Below are positions 8,861 to 16,653 of a DNA stretch of 63,707 nt, one piece after another. This stretch comes from Woeseiaceae bacterium. Its GTDB lineage: Bacteria > Pseudomonadota > Gammaproteobacteria > Steroidobacterales > Woeseiaceae. Location: the NCBI GenBank assembly GCA_021773135.1, contig JAJFKP010000016.1, forward strand, positions 1-63,707. The letters run 5' to 3'. Both the position numbers and the translations under genes were made by a program. The stretch's first letter is position 1. Every line of letters starts with the position of its first letter. The notes under the pieces are model-generated. The model searched no databases and was not told the origin of the DNA. It saw only the letters and a list, made by a program, of their open reading frames with translations.

Positions 8861-10042
8861 TCATCGCCGCATCGCCGTGAGCGCGTGAATGACGCCGCGT
8901 AATTCGGCCAGTCCCTTCATTCGGCCGGCGTATGAATAGCCAGGCCGCAGACGCCTATCCGTTTTCTCCTCGCCCAGCGTATGCCCATGATCCGGTCGCA
9001 TCGGAATCCTGCAACGTCCGGCCGGCAGGCCCTGCCGCTGCCCTTCCGCGTCAAGCAGTGCGTTGACGATGCCGGTCATGTCGTTGTCGCCATTCAGGTG
9101 TTCGGATTCGTAGAACGAACCGTCGTCCTCGCGCTTGATATTGCGCAGGTGCACGAAGTATATACGGTCATGGAATTCACGAATCATTTCGACTAAATCA
9201 TTGTCGCCGCGCGCGCCGTACGATCCTGCACACATCGTCAGGCCATTCGCCGGGCTCGGCACGGCGTTGAGCAGTGCGCGTGCATCGTCGGCCGTCGATA
9301 CGACCCGTGGCAGGCCAAACAGGGAAAACGGCGGGTCGTCCGGGTGAATCGCCATGACGACGCCGGCCTCCTCGGCCACAGGAATGATTTCCTCGAGAAA
9401 CGCTATAAGGTTCGCGCGATAGCCGTCATTGCCCAACTTTGCAAACTGGTCAATAGCGGCACGGATGCCGTTGCGGTCGTAACTTCCTTCGCCGCCCGGC
9501 AGGCCGGCGATAATGTTGCTTTCCAGCGCCGCACGTGCCTCCGGCGACATCGCATCGAAGCGTGCGGTGGCCCGCGCGACGACGTCGTCGTTGTAGCTAG
9601 CGTGTGCACCATCCCGTTTAAGCACGAAAAGATCGTAGGCCGCGAAGTCCGTCATCTCGAAACGTAAAGCCTGGGCGCTGTTCGGCAACTCGTAGGCCAG
9701 GTTGGTGCGGGTCCAATCGACGACTGGCATGAAATTGTAGCAAACGCGATGGATGCCGGCGGTGCCGAGATTTCGGATACTTTCCTTGTAACTGTCGACA
9801 TAGCGGCGACAGTCGCCGGAGCGAGTCTTGATGTCGTTGTGCAGAGGAACCGATTCAACGACCGACCAGGTAAGACCGGCATTCTCGATCAGACGTTTGC
9901 GCTCTTCAATGTCAACCGTGGCCCAGATCTCACCTGTCGGCACGTGATCGAGCGCGGTGACAATGCCGGTCGCACCGGCTTGTCGAACTTGCTCGAGCGT
10001 GACGCTATCGTCGGGCCCAAACCAACGCCAGGTTTCTTCCAT
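8861..10042 (-). CDS. uxuA: Mannonate dehydratase
   Basis: A 393-residue UxuA-family enzyme that dehydrates D-mannonate to 2-keto-3-deoxygluconate (KDG) using Mn2+ or Fe2+ in a TIM barrel. The N-terminal METWRWFGP-like motif (MEETWRWFGPDDSV), the central AIHPDDPP and the C-terminal RPDHGHTLG are family signatures; the last carries metal-binding histidine. Length matches E. coli UxuA (394). It lies between the PL17 lyase and the NRAMP-like transporter and would feed KDG into the kinase and aldolase encoded at 18766-20463. Mannonate could come from reduction of mannuronate, so the locus can probably use saturated uronates as well as DEH. Confidence 0.95.
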   Translation of the reverse strand: MEETWRWFGPDDSVTLEQVRQAGATGIVTALDHVPTGEIWATVDIEERKRLIENAGLTWSVVESVPLHNDIKTRSGDCRRYVDSYKESIRNLGTAGIHRVCYNFMPVVDWTRTNLAYELPNSAQALRFEMTDFAAYDLFVLKRDGAHASYNDDVVARATARFDAMSPEARAALESNIIAGLPGGEGSYDRNGIRAAIDQFAKLGNDGYRANLIAFLEEIIPVAEEAGVVMAIHPDDPPFSLFGLPRVVSTADDARALLNAVPSPANGLTMCAGSYGARGDNDLVEMIREFHDRIYFVHLRNIKREDDGSFYESEHLNGDNDMTGIVNALLDAEGQRQGLPAGRCRIPMRPDHGHTLGEEKTDRRLRPGYSYAGRMKGLAELRGVIHALTAMRR

Positions 10043-10094
10043 TACAGTGCTTCCTAAATCAGACGCGTAGCCTGGTTCGGTGTAAGAGATAGCT

Positions 10095-10108
10095 TACCAA
10101 GTCTGGTA
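10095..10108. promoter_or_regulatory. Inverted repeat between uxuA and the NRAMP-like gene
   Basis: TACCA-AGTC-TGGTA is a perfect 5-4-5 inverted repeat in the 78-bp divergent spacer, ending 12 bases before the ATG of the transporter. It is a plausible operator for a GntR-type repressor. Its half-sites share TGGTA with the sites near 15402 and 16438 but in the opposite relative orientation. Confidence 0.4.
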
Positions 10109-10120
10109 TCGTGATGCGCT

Positions 10121-11368
10121 ATGAGCAACCGATTATCCAAAACACTGGCGCTGTTTCTTCCCGGAATTTTCCTGCTGGGTTTCAATATCGGCACCGGGAG
10201 CGTTACGGCCATGGCCAAGGCCGGGGCTACCTACGGTATGTCCCTTTTGTGGACCATCGTAGCGTCGTGCCTGGCGACCTATTTCATGATCAACGCTTAC
10301 GGTAAATTGACCTTGGTTACCGGGGAAACAGCCCTGCAGGCCTTCCGCCGACACATTCATCCAGTGGTCGGCCTCTTTTTCATCGTTGCCCTGACCGCCG
10401 GGGTAAGCGGCAGCGTCATGGGTGTGATGGGCATTGTTGCGGAGGTCAGTTCGGAGTGGTCAAAAGGCCTGCTTGAAGGTGGCATCGATCCGATCTGGTT
10501 CGCCACATTTTTTGTCACGCTGGTTTACTTTATTTTCTGGAAAGGCACGACGCAGGTTTTCGAGCGCAGCCTGGCGGTTATCGTAGCAATCATGGCTGCC
10601 TGCTTTGTTCTTAACTTTTTTATCTTGATGCCACCGCCTATCGAAATAGCAAAAGGCTTGTTGCCGACGCTACCGGACGTTCCGCTCGACGAAGGCCGAG
10701 GTCCGTTTCTTGTCATCGCATCAATGGTGGGCACGACGGTCTTCTCTGGTCTGTTTATCATCCGCACCACGCTGGTGAAAAAAGCGGGCTGGACGATTGC
10801 CGACAGCAAAAAACAGCGTAATGATGCGATCGTGGCCGTTGCCATGATGTTCGTCATCAGCGGATCGATTATGGCAGCGGCGGCTGGCACCCTGTATGTG
10901 GAGGGATTGGGTCTCGACAACGCGTCACAAATGATTGGCTTGCTTGAGCCCCTGGCCGGTTCGTTTGCAACAACGATTTTCGTTGTTGGCATCGTCGCCG
11001 CGGGCGTCTCATCTCAATTCCCCAATGTGCTAATGGTGCCCTGGCTGTTGTGCGACTTTAACCAGTCAGAGCGGGATATGACCTTGCCGCGGTATCGCAT
11101 CATCGTTCTTGTCATTTCACTGCTTGGATTGGTCGTACCAATCTTCGAGGCGCGACCCGTATTCGTGATGATCATCTCGCAAGCGTTTAACGCCGTCATC
11201 CTACCGGTAACAGTCGCCTGTATTTTGTACCTCGGAAATCGGCGAGATCTCATGGGCGAGCACCGAAATACACTAGCAATCAATGTCGTGCTTATCGCAA
11301 TTCTGCTTTTCTCCCTCGTTACTACGACGATGGGTATTCGCGGTGTTTGGCAGATCATTGCAGCCTGA
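10121..11368 (+). CDS. NRAMP-superfamily transporter lacking the canonical metal-binding motifs
   Basis: A 415-residue integral membrane protein with about 11 helices that aligns with MntH/NRAMP. The start LALFLPGIFLLGFNIGTG and AGATYGMSLLW match the TM1 region of MntH, and TM6 reads ASMVGTTVFSGLFIIRTTLV. The canonical TM1 DPGN and TM6 MPH metal ligands are replaced by NIGTGS and VFSGL. It therefore belongs to an NRAMP-like branch that probably does not carry Mn2+/Fe2+ in the usual way. Its position, divergent from uxuA and upstream of a HAD phosphatase inside the alginate locus, suggests uptake of a uronate or related compound, but that is inference. It could also supply a metal to UxuA. Confidence 0.8.
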   Translation: MSNRLSKTLALFLPGIFLLGFNIGTGSVTAMAKAGATYGMSLLWTIVASCLATYFMINAYGKLTLVTGETALQAFRRHIHPVVGLFFIVALTAGVSGSVMGVMGIVAEVSSEWSKGLLEGGIDPIWFATFFVTLVYFIFWKGTTQVFERSLAVIVAIMAACFVLNFFILMPPPIEIAKGLLPTLPDVPLDEGRGPFLVIASMVGTTVFSGLFIIRTTLVKKAGWTIADSKKQRNDAIVAVAMMFVISGSIMAAAAGTLYVEGLGLDNASQMIGLLEPLAGSFATTIFVVGIVAAGVSSQFPNVLMVPWLLCDFNQSERDMTLPRYRIIVLVISLLGLVVPIFEARPVFVMIISQAFNAVILPVTVACILYLGNRRDLMGEHRNTLAINVVLIAILLFSLVTTTMGIRGVWQIIAA

Positions 11369-11397
11369 ATCGAGGCAGCGGTAGCTTTTCCCTCACT

Positions 11398-12060
11398 ATG
11401 AAGGATTTAACTGCCAAGCTAATAATATTCGATTGTGATGGGGTGTTAGTTGATAGCGAGAGATTAACCAACGACGTACTTGCAGAGTTATTGAGCACTC
11501 ACGGAATTCAGATTTCCGGTAATGAATCACAAGGTCGTTTCAGAGGAATGAAATTTACGAAGTGCCTCGAAATTCTGGAATGCGAGTCTGGAATAGAGCT
11601 TCCTGAATCTTTTGAAACCGACTTTAGGCAACGCATGTCAGCGATATTTCAAGCGCAGCTTCGACCGGTCGAGGGCGCTCTGAGGCTTGTCGAGTCGCTG
11701 AAAATTCCCTTTTGTGTCGCGTCCAGCGGCCCAAGAAAAAAGATCGAAGAGAATTTGCAAACCACCAATCTATATCCGCACTTCGTTGACAAGATATTCA
11801 GCGCCTACGAATTTAAATCATGGAAGCCTGATCCGGGTCTTTTCCTGTCTGCGGCTGGACATTTCGGCGTCGCGCCAAGGCAATGCGTCGTAGTTGAAGA
11901 CAGTATCGCCGGCATCAGTGCTGGAAGAGCGGCGAACATGACGGTGCTTGCCCTAAATGCAACGGAAGACAACAGGTCTGTAGCTGCAGCGAATTATGTA
12001 TTCGGCAGCCTGGGTGAGATTCAAGAGTTTTTCGTGGCGCGAGATTTATCGCACGAATGA
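11398..12060 (+). CDS. HAD-superfamily phosphatase, YieH-like
   Basis: A 220-residue HAD hydrolase with the nucleophile motif FDCDGVLVDSE (Asp12, Asp14), ASSGPRKK as motif II and KSWKPDPGLF plus VVEDSIAGISAG as motifs III/IV. Cap type and the KSWKPDP stretch are closest, as I remember it, to E. coli YieH (6-phosphogluconate phosphatase) and beta-phosphoglucomutase relatives. ATG 11398 is the natural start; an upstream ATG at 11347 lies inside the transporter gene and gives a nonconserved extension. It starts 29 bases after the transporter and is probably co-transcribed. A sugar-acid phosphate substrate would fit the locus but is not shown. The gene is noticeably AT-rich. Confidence 0.8.
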   Translation: MKDLTAKLIIFDCDGVLVDSERLTNDVLAELLSTHGIQISGNESQGRFRGMKFTKCLEILECESGIELPESFETDFRQRMSAIFQAQLRPVEGALRLVESLKIPFCVASSGPRKKIEENLQTTNLYPHFVDKIFSAYEFKSWKPDPGLFLSAAGHFGVAPRQCVVVEDSIAGISAGRAANMTVLALNATEDNRSVAAANYVFGSLGEIQEFFVARDLSHE

Positions 12061-12102
12061 GCCTGCTAAAAGGGTCCGATGATGCTGGCGAAAGCGGCCC
12101 GC

Positions 12103-12134
12103 AAAAAAAAGCCCCGGCATGTGCCGGGGCTTTT
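12103..12134. terminator. Bidirectional intrinsic terminator
   Basis: GCCCCGGCA (12111-12119) pairs with TGCCGGGGC (12122-12130), preceded by eight A and followed by TTTT. It lies between the convergent HAD gene and the TonB receptor gene, and so can serve both strands; the run of A gives the longer U-tract on the minus strand. Confidence 0.9.
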
Positions 12135-12190
12135 CTCCATACCTAGATGCCAACAATATGGTGTTTTCCATACTACATGTTGGCTGATAC

Positions 12191-15100
12191 TTAGAAGCTG
12201 TAAGCAAGTCCGAAGGTAATTCTACGATCAGTAATACCTCGGTAGCACAACAGAGCATCTTCATTCAGACAAGAAATATCTGCGTCTGACTCCGTCAGAT
12301 TGATTCCTTCCAGACTAACCGTGAAGTTGTCATTGACGTAATAGATTGCGCTGGCATTCAACTGGCCTCTGGCATTTACAACGCCTCTACCGCCAAGTGG
12401 AGTAAATTCATTGCCCGTACCAGGAAGCTCGTCTGTAAAGTAAGCGTCACGCCAGGTATAGCGCATTCTTGTAGAAAGACGCTCGTTCTCAAAGTAAAGG
12501 GTAAGGTTGTACGCGTCTTCTGACAGGTCTAGCAATTGAAAAGGAACTTCAACCACCCCGCCAGCAAAACCTTGCGCTTCCCAGAAAGCTATCGCACGAC
12601 TGCCACCAATCTCAGTAAACGACTGATTGAAGTCCTGCTCTTGCTTGGTGTAGTTCGCGAGAACACCGAAACCTGACGCCCAGCCAATAGTATCTTCAAA
12701 TTGGCTAAGGTCATACTGAAAGGCAAGCTCCCAACCTTTTTGCGTAGTCGATTCGGCTGTGTTGAATTCTGTAGCGTTGCCAACACAGACGCCCGTTTCA
12801 CCATTACCGAATATGCCAGATTCAGTGAGCGGGCTGAAAATACCACCGCCTTCACACACAGGACCAACGACATCTCGAAGACCACCCGTCTCATCCGGTA
12901 GATCCACGGCATCTTCAATGATCGCTGTACGTTTCTTGTTGAAGTAACCCAGGCTGACGACGCTTGCCGGGGCGAAATAGTACTCAACGCCTAAATCGAA
13001 TGATTGCACTTCTTCAGGAAGCAGGAAGGGATTACCACCTACAGAATTACTGTTCACACCACCAACGCCTGGAAAGGTACGAGACGCCGATATGCTGTCA
13101 AAGGCTGGACGTCTAAGATCTTCCGAGTATGCGAAACGAACCAATACATCTTCATACAAATCAGCAACCAGGTTTAATCGAGGCAGCAGGAAGTCATAGT
13201 CATTGCTTATAGTGGTTCGCTCGAAAGTACCAGTACCAGGATCTACGTTTGCAGAAGAATCAAGGTCTGTTTGAACATATCGGAAGCCTGCATTACCACG
13301 GAACACACCTACTTCGAAATTCGCCTGTCCGTATAGTGCAGTGCTGGTTTCTTCAATATCAAAGAACTCTCCTTCCCTCTCAAGCAAAGCACCAATTGGC
13401 GCAATGGGCGTGCTAATTCCTGCAGTGTCTGCATTTTGTGCAGCACGCGCCGCGTTTATGGCAGCTACGGTAGTTGCAGCGTCTGCTGCACGCGCAGGGT
13501 CAAGCATCAAAAGACCACTGACAAAGAGATCTGCGCCGGTACCATCACCAAAGTTATTCGGCATTTCGATTAGAAGATCACTAATGTATGAAGCATTGAG
13601 ACTGCGACTCAAGTTTGAATTGTTGCCGAATGACGCTTGAGTATTGCGCCTTTCCGAAGTGCGGATATTGTGGCGCACTCCAAAATCAACCGACGAAATA
13701 GACTTCCATTCGAGGTCATAGGTAAAGTCTGCACGAAAAGTCGTATCTTCGTTATCCCTGGTGTTGTAGCGATACTCACCAGTGTCGTTGACATAGTTGG
13801 CAGGATCTAAAAGCTGCTGTGGGGTCGGCGCAAAAGGATCATTATAATTGATATCCCATGCGATATTTCCATCCAGATTGAAGACATATGGCACACCATT
13901 TTCATCCCGCCTGTCTGGAGTGACACCATCTAGCAGAAAATTCCCGTTCGTTGAAATATACGAATTGGGGTTAATAAAGTTCATCGTGTAATCAAGGTTT
14001 GCTTCAATCGATTCGGACGTCACCTTGGACACTTCCGCGCTGCCGAAGAATCTATCGCTGATTACGAACTCATTACCGAATCTAAACATTTTGCTATCGG
14101 TAAGGCGTGAAGCGCCATCACTCGACGAGCGCAAGAACGGTGCGCCTCGACCGTCAGAAAATAAGGTAGCTTCCTCTTGGAATGGCGTGATTGTTCCCTG
14201 CGTTACCAACGTAGCAGACCCTAAGTCTTGCACGCCATTTGAACCCAGCAGACTTCCCAGGTCATAGGTTCGAAATGCAGTGAAATTTGCATTGTCACCC
14301 GGGGTTGGGTTTCCAAGTGCATCCACAGAATTATCCGCGTTACCCTGAGCCCTGCTGATGTTAGAGGCTTGAGCCCGGTGGCCTTCTTCACGACGCTCCT
14401 GATCATTAAAGATGGCATCGAAATACCATTTTGATGTATCACTTGGCGCCCACTCAAAAGAGGTGGCCAGGTTTGTGGTTGCGTATTCCTGGTTGGTCAG
14501 CACCTGGTTCAGGAACTGCGCACCCAGGAAGTGCGTTGTCCCTGCTGGAGCTGCCGCACAAGTACTGGGGGCTACAAAGGTCGGGTCACCTGGATCTACA
14601 CAAAGAGTCAGGTTGTCGCGGTCGGTACGAGGACGAAAATGACTCACGTCCGCTTCAGTATAGCTACCACTGATAACCACACCAAAGTCGCCGGCGTCAG
14701 TTTCCCAAAAATCACCCCATGCACCTGAGATTCTTGGATTCGCTGATTCGTCAGAGAGATTGCTATCTTCGAACTGAATACGAGCAGAGCCCAAAGTATC
14801 TTTCAAATCAAGAGGACGTATCGTTTTGAGGTTGATCACGCCACCCAGGGCACCCTCAATGGTCTTGGCTTCAGGTGCTTTGGTAACTTCAACAGCTGAA
14901 ATAATAGAGGCATCCACATCTTCAAAGTCGATACCCGTACGCCCATTGCCAGATCCTACGGTAGCTACTCCGTTCATCAAAGTAATGTTGGAGCCAGTAC
15001 CGCGAATCTGTACACCAGTACCAATACCAGCTTCACGCGTAATTTGTACGCCGGGAATATTTTCCAGTACTTCGGCGAGGTTTTGGTCAGGTAATTTGCC

Positions 15101-15304
15101 AATATCTACCGCAATAATGACTTCTTTCAGATTTTCCGAATTCCGCTTTTGGTCAACAGCGTTTCGCAGAGACGCGCGGATACCGGTGACGGTGACTTCC
15201 TCTATTACTGCATCTTCCGGAACGCCTTGCGCAACGGCCGCTGGCGCAATGGCCAGTACGGAAATAGACGGTACTAGCGTAGAAACAATACGCAGAAATT
15301 TCAT
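12191..15304 (-). CDS. TonB-dependent outer-membrane receptor (alginate oligosaccharide uptake)
   Basis: A 1037-residue receptor with a signal peptide (cleaved after AVAQ), a Ton-box region (EEVTVTGIRASLRNAVDQKR), a plug domain (IGKLPDQNLAEVLENIPGVQI, IRGTGSNITLMNG) at about 50-180 and a 22-strand barrel to the C-terminal phenylalanine (TFGLAYSF). The TGIRASLRNAVDQKR start is typical of receptors for oligosaccharides in Alteromonas/Xanthomonas-type loci. AAGGA lies just upstream of ATG 15304. Divergent from the GntR gene; the shared 16-bp element at 15402-15417 lies upstream. Substrate alginate oligomer is inferred from the neighbours. Gammaproteobacterial loci of this kind use a receptor without SusD, as here. 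Confidence 0.92.
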   Translation of the reverse strand: MKFLRIVSTLVPSISVLAIAPAAVAQGVPEDAVIEEVTVTGIRASLRNAVDQKRNSENLKEVIIAVDIGKLPDQNLAEVLENIPGVQITREAGIGTGVQIRGTGSNITLMNGVATVGSGNGRTGIDFEDVDASIISAVEVTKAPEAKTIEGALGGVINLKTIRPLDLKDTLGSARIQFEDSNLSDESANPRISGAWGDFWETDAGDFGVVISGSYTEADVSHFRPRTDRDNLTLCVDPGDPTFVAPSTCAAAPAGTTHFLGAQFLNQVLTNQEYATTNLATSFEWAPSDTSKWYFDAIFNDQERREEGHRAQASNISRAQGNADNSVDALGNPTPGDNANFTAFRTYDLGSLLGSNGVQDLGSATLVTQGTITPFQEEATLFSDGRGAPFLRSSSDGASRLTDSKMFRFGNEFVISDRFFGSAEVSKVTSESIEANLDYTMNFINPNSYISTNGNFLLDGVTPDRRDENGVPYVFNLDGNIAWDINYNDPFAPTPQQLLDPANYVNDTGEYRYNTRDNEDTTFRADFTYDLEWKSISSVDFGVRHNIRTSERRNTQASFGNNSNLSRSLNASYISDLLIEMPNNFGDGTGADLFVSGLLMLDPARAADAATTVAAINAARAAQNADTAGISTPIAPIGALLEREGEFFDIEETSTALYGQANFEVGVFRGNAGFRYVQTDLDSSANVDPGTGTFERTTISNDYDFLLPRLNLVADLYEDVLVRFAYSEDLRRPAFDSISASRTFPGVGGVNSNSVGGNPFLLPEEVQSFDLGVEYYFAPASVVSLGYFNKKRTAIIEDAVDLPDETGGLRDVVGPVCEGGGIFSPLTESGIFGNGETGVCVGNATEFNTAESTTQKGWELAFQYDLSQFEDTIGWASGFGVLANYTKQEQDFNQSFTEIGGSRAIAFWEAQGFAGGVVEVPFQLLDLSEDAYNLTLYFENERLSTRMRYTWRDAYFTDELPGTGNEFTPLGGRGVVNARGQLNASAIYYVNDNFTVSLEGINLTESDADISCLNEDALLCYRGITDRRITFGLAYSF

Positions 15305-15347
15305 TTTCCTTACCCCCCGATGGGTCGAATTTGATTGTTGTGAGGTT

Positions 15348-15376
15348 TAATTAACCAATTCTCGCATCAATGTCAA
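15348..15376 (-). promoter_or_regulatory. Candidate promoter of the TonB receptor gene
   Basis: Reading the minus strand, TTGACA (15376-15371) is followed after 17 bases by TAATTA (15353-15348), a weak -10. The start codon is about 45 bases further on. The conserved 16-bp element lies 25 bases upstream of the -35. Confidence 0.45.
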
Positions 15377-15389
15377 CCTATTGTATATT

Positions 15390-15417
15390 CCAATTGACTT
15401 GAATTGGTATGATCGAT
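15390..15417. promoter_or_regulatory. Candidate GntR/UxuR-type operator upstream of the TonB receptor
   Basis: CCAATT (15390-15395) and AATTGG (15402-15407) form an inverted pair, and AATTGGTATGATCGAT (15402-15417) recurs exactly, inverted, at 16431-16446 upstream of the MFS gene. The half-site AATTGGTAT matches the UxuR/ExuR operator half as I remember it (AATTGGTATACCAATT). The likely binder is the GntR protein encoded at 15643. Confidence 0.6.
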
Positions 15418-15481
15418 TAAGGTTTGATTGTCTGCATTGGTTCGGATTGGGCCAATACAGCAGGATAACGGAGTTTGGATA

Positions 15482-15571
15482 GGAGCAGATTCAGATCAGC
15501 GCCAGCATCTCGGTAGTCCCCCGCCTGCGCTGAACTTAAGAGAGCACTATTAAGTGCTTGAAATCTGCTCC
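15482..15571. other. Nested inverted repeats, possible structured leader RNA
   Basis: GGAGCAGATT (15482-15491) pairs perfectly over 10 bp with AATCTGCTCC (15562-15571). Inside lie CAGCGC/GCGCTG (15497-15502/15527-15532) and AGCACT-ATTA-AGTGCT (15543-15558). Together they could fold into a three-way junction. It lies in the spacer between the TonB receptor and the GntR gene, 72 bases before the GntR ATG. I recognise no known riboswitch. Confidence 0.4.
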
Positions 15572-15607
15572 GATTCCATAAACCATTGGTATATAAAAGG
15601 GATACGC

Positions 15608-15625
15608 AATCGGTTCAAACCGATT
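15608..15625. promoter_or_regulatory. 18-bp palindromic operator before the GntR gene
   Basis: AATCGGTT-CA-AACCGATT is a perfect inverted repeat ending 17 bases before ATG 15643, overlapping the expected 5' leader. The AATnGGT...ACCnATT form resembles FadR/UxuR-family operators with a longer spacer. Autorepression of the GntR gene is the simplest reading. A further half-site ATTGGTAT lies at 15585-15592. Confidence 0.55.
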
Positions 15626-15642
15626 ATCGCGAGAAACGGACG

Positions 15643-16392
15643 ATGACAGATAAGCGGCTATACCACACAGTTGCCGACAAGATTAAGAAACTAATCAGTG
15701 ACGGTGCGTTTCCACCAGGCAGCAGACTGCCCGGAGAGCGCGAGCTTGCGGAGCGATTTGACGTCAGCCGGGTCACTATTCGTGAAGCAGAAATCGCACT
15801 CCAGGCGCTTGGTTACCTGAACATCAAGACGGGCTCCGGCGTCTACGTACAGGATGTGGCTGCGCAACAAAACGGTGGTTTGCCCGAAATTACTGCGTTC
15901 GAGCTCACCGAGGCGCGATCACTGTTTGAATCCGAAGCGGCGGCACTCGCAGCGCGGCAGATTGACGACGATGCCTTGCGGCAAATGGATATGATGATCG
16001 ACAGGATGTCGAGCACCGATCCAGCTGACGAGGAAGACTCGCAGCAGGCAGATCGCGAATTCCACCTGTTGATCGCAGCATCCTCGGGCAATGCGGCTGT
16101 CCGTTATATCGTCGAAAGCCTGTGGCGAATGCGCACGGAGATAGCGTCGATTCGCGACGTGCACGCCGCAATCTGCGCAAAGGAAGACGCGGGTGATCGC
16201 GGATCGGAACATGCCGATATTATTGAGGCACTCAGGCGCCGGGACTCCGAAGCGGCCAGGTTGGCAATGCGCAACCATTTCAGCAGGTTGCTGGAGTCCA
16301 TGATTGATATCACCGAAGAACAGGCAATGCAGGAACTTCGACAAAAAGCCACGCAAAGTCGCGAGCGATACCTGAAAACCGCCCAGAGCTGA
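15643..16392 (+). CDS. GntR-family (FadR subfamily) regulator of the alginate locus
   Basis: A 249-residue regulator with a winged helix-turn-helix at about 5-75 (LYHTVADKIKKLI, PPGSRLPGERELAERFDVSR, VTIREAEIALQALG) and an all-helical FadR C-terminal domain (about 90-225) of the FCD/UxuR type (ARSLFESEAAALAARQ, EFHLLIAASSGN, DIIEALRRRDSEAAR, MRNHFSRLL). UxuR/ExuR/KdgR-type members respond to uronate intermediates. ATG 15643 is chosen because the upstream in-frame TTG at 15586 would place the 18-bp palindrome inside the gene. It sits between the receptor and the transporter-catabolic operon, whose leaders share a 16-bp site. A uronate-derived effector, such as KDG, is inferred. Confidence 0.9.
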   Translation: MTDKRLYHTVADKIKKLISDGAFPPGSRLPGERELAERFDVSRVTIREAEIALQALGYLNIKTGSGVYVQDVAAQQNGGLPEITAFELTEARSLFESEAAALAARQIDDDALRQMDMMIDRMSSTDPADEEDSQQADREFHLLIAASSGNAAVRYIVESLWRMRTEIASIRDVHAAICAKEDAGDRGSEHADIIEALRRRDSEAARLAMRNHFSRLLESMIDITEEQAMQELRQKATQSRERYLKTAQS

Positions 16393-16430
16393 TCACCCTG
16401 ACGCAGCTACCTGCCCTCCGGCCAATACGG

Positions 16431-16481
16431 ATCGATCATACCAATTATCTTCATGATAGCTACTTCGGTATAGCAAATTGG
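16431..16481 (+). promoter_or_regulatory. Candidate operator of the uronate catabolic operon
   Basis: ATCGATCATACCAATT (16431-16446) is the inverse of the element at 15402-15417, and AATTGG (16476-16481) abuts the -35 hexamer. Together they form a spaced inverted pair. In both leaders the 16-mer has the same orientation relative to the downstream gene and lies 35 versus 25 bases from TTGACA, a difference of about one helical turn. Confidence 0.6.
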
Positions 16482-16510
16482 TTGACAAAACGCGTAGGCC
16501 AATTTAATCT
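16482..16510 (+). promoter_or_regulatory. Sigma70-like promoter of the MFS-SDR-eda-kdgK-PL6 operon
   Basis: TTGACA at 16482-16487, exactly 17 bases of spacer, then TAATCT at 16505-16510. Transcription would start near 16517 and leave a leader of about 135 bases before ATG 16654. Confidence 0.65.
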
Positions 16511-16653
16511 TTGCTGCAATGAAAGCGCGGCCGCTCCGAAAACACTCAAAAAACAGCACCGCATTCTCTACAGGTTCGTATGGCCTTGAGCCCGGCACAT
16601 CAAACTGGTGCCGTCGCTACGGTTCAGAATAGATACCTCGGCAGGGACAAAAA

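Noticed and set aside
14826-15350. A 174-codon plus-strand frame over the start of the TonB receptor
   Set aside because: Low-complexity Ser/Thr/Pro-rich translation opposite the strongly conserved plug domain.
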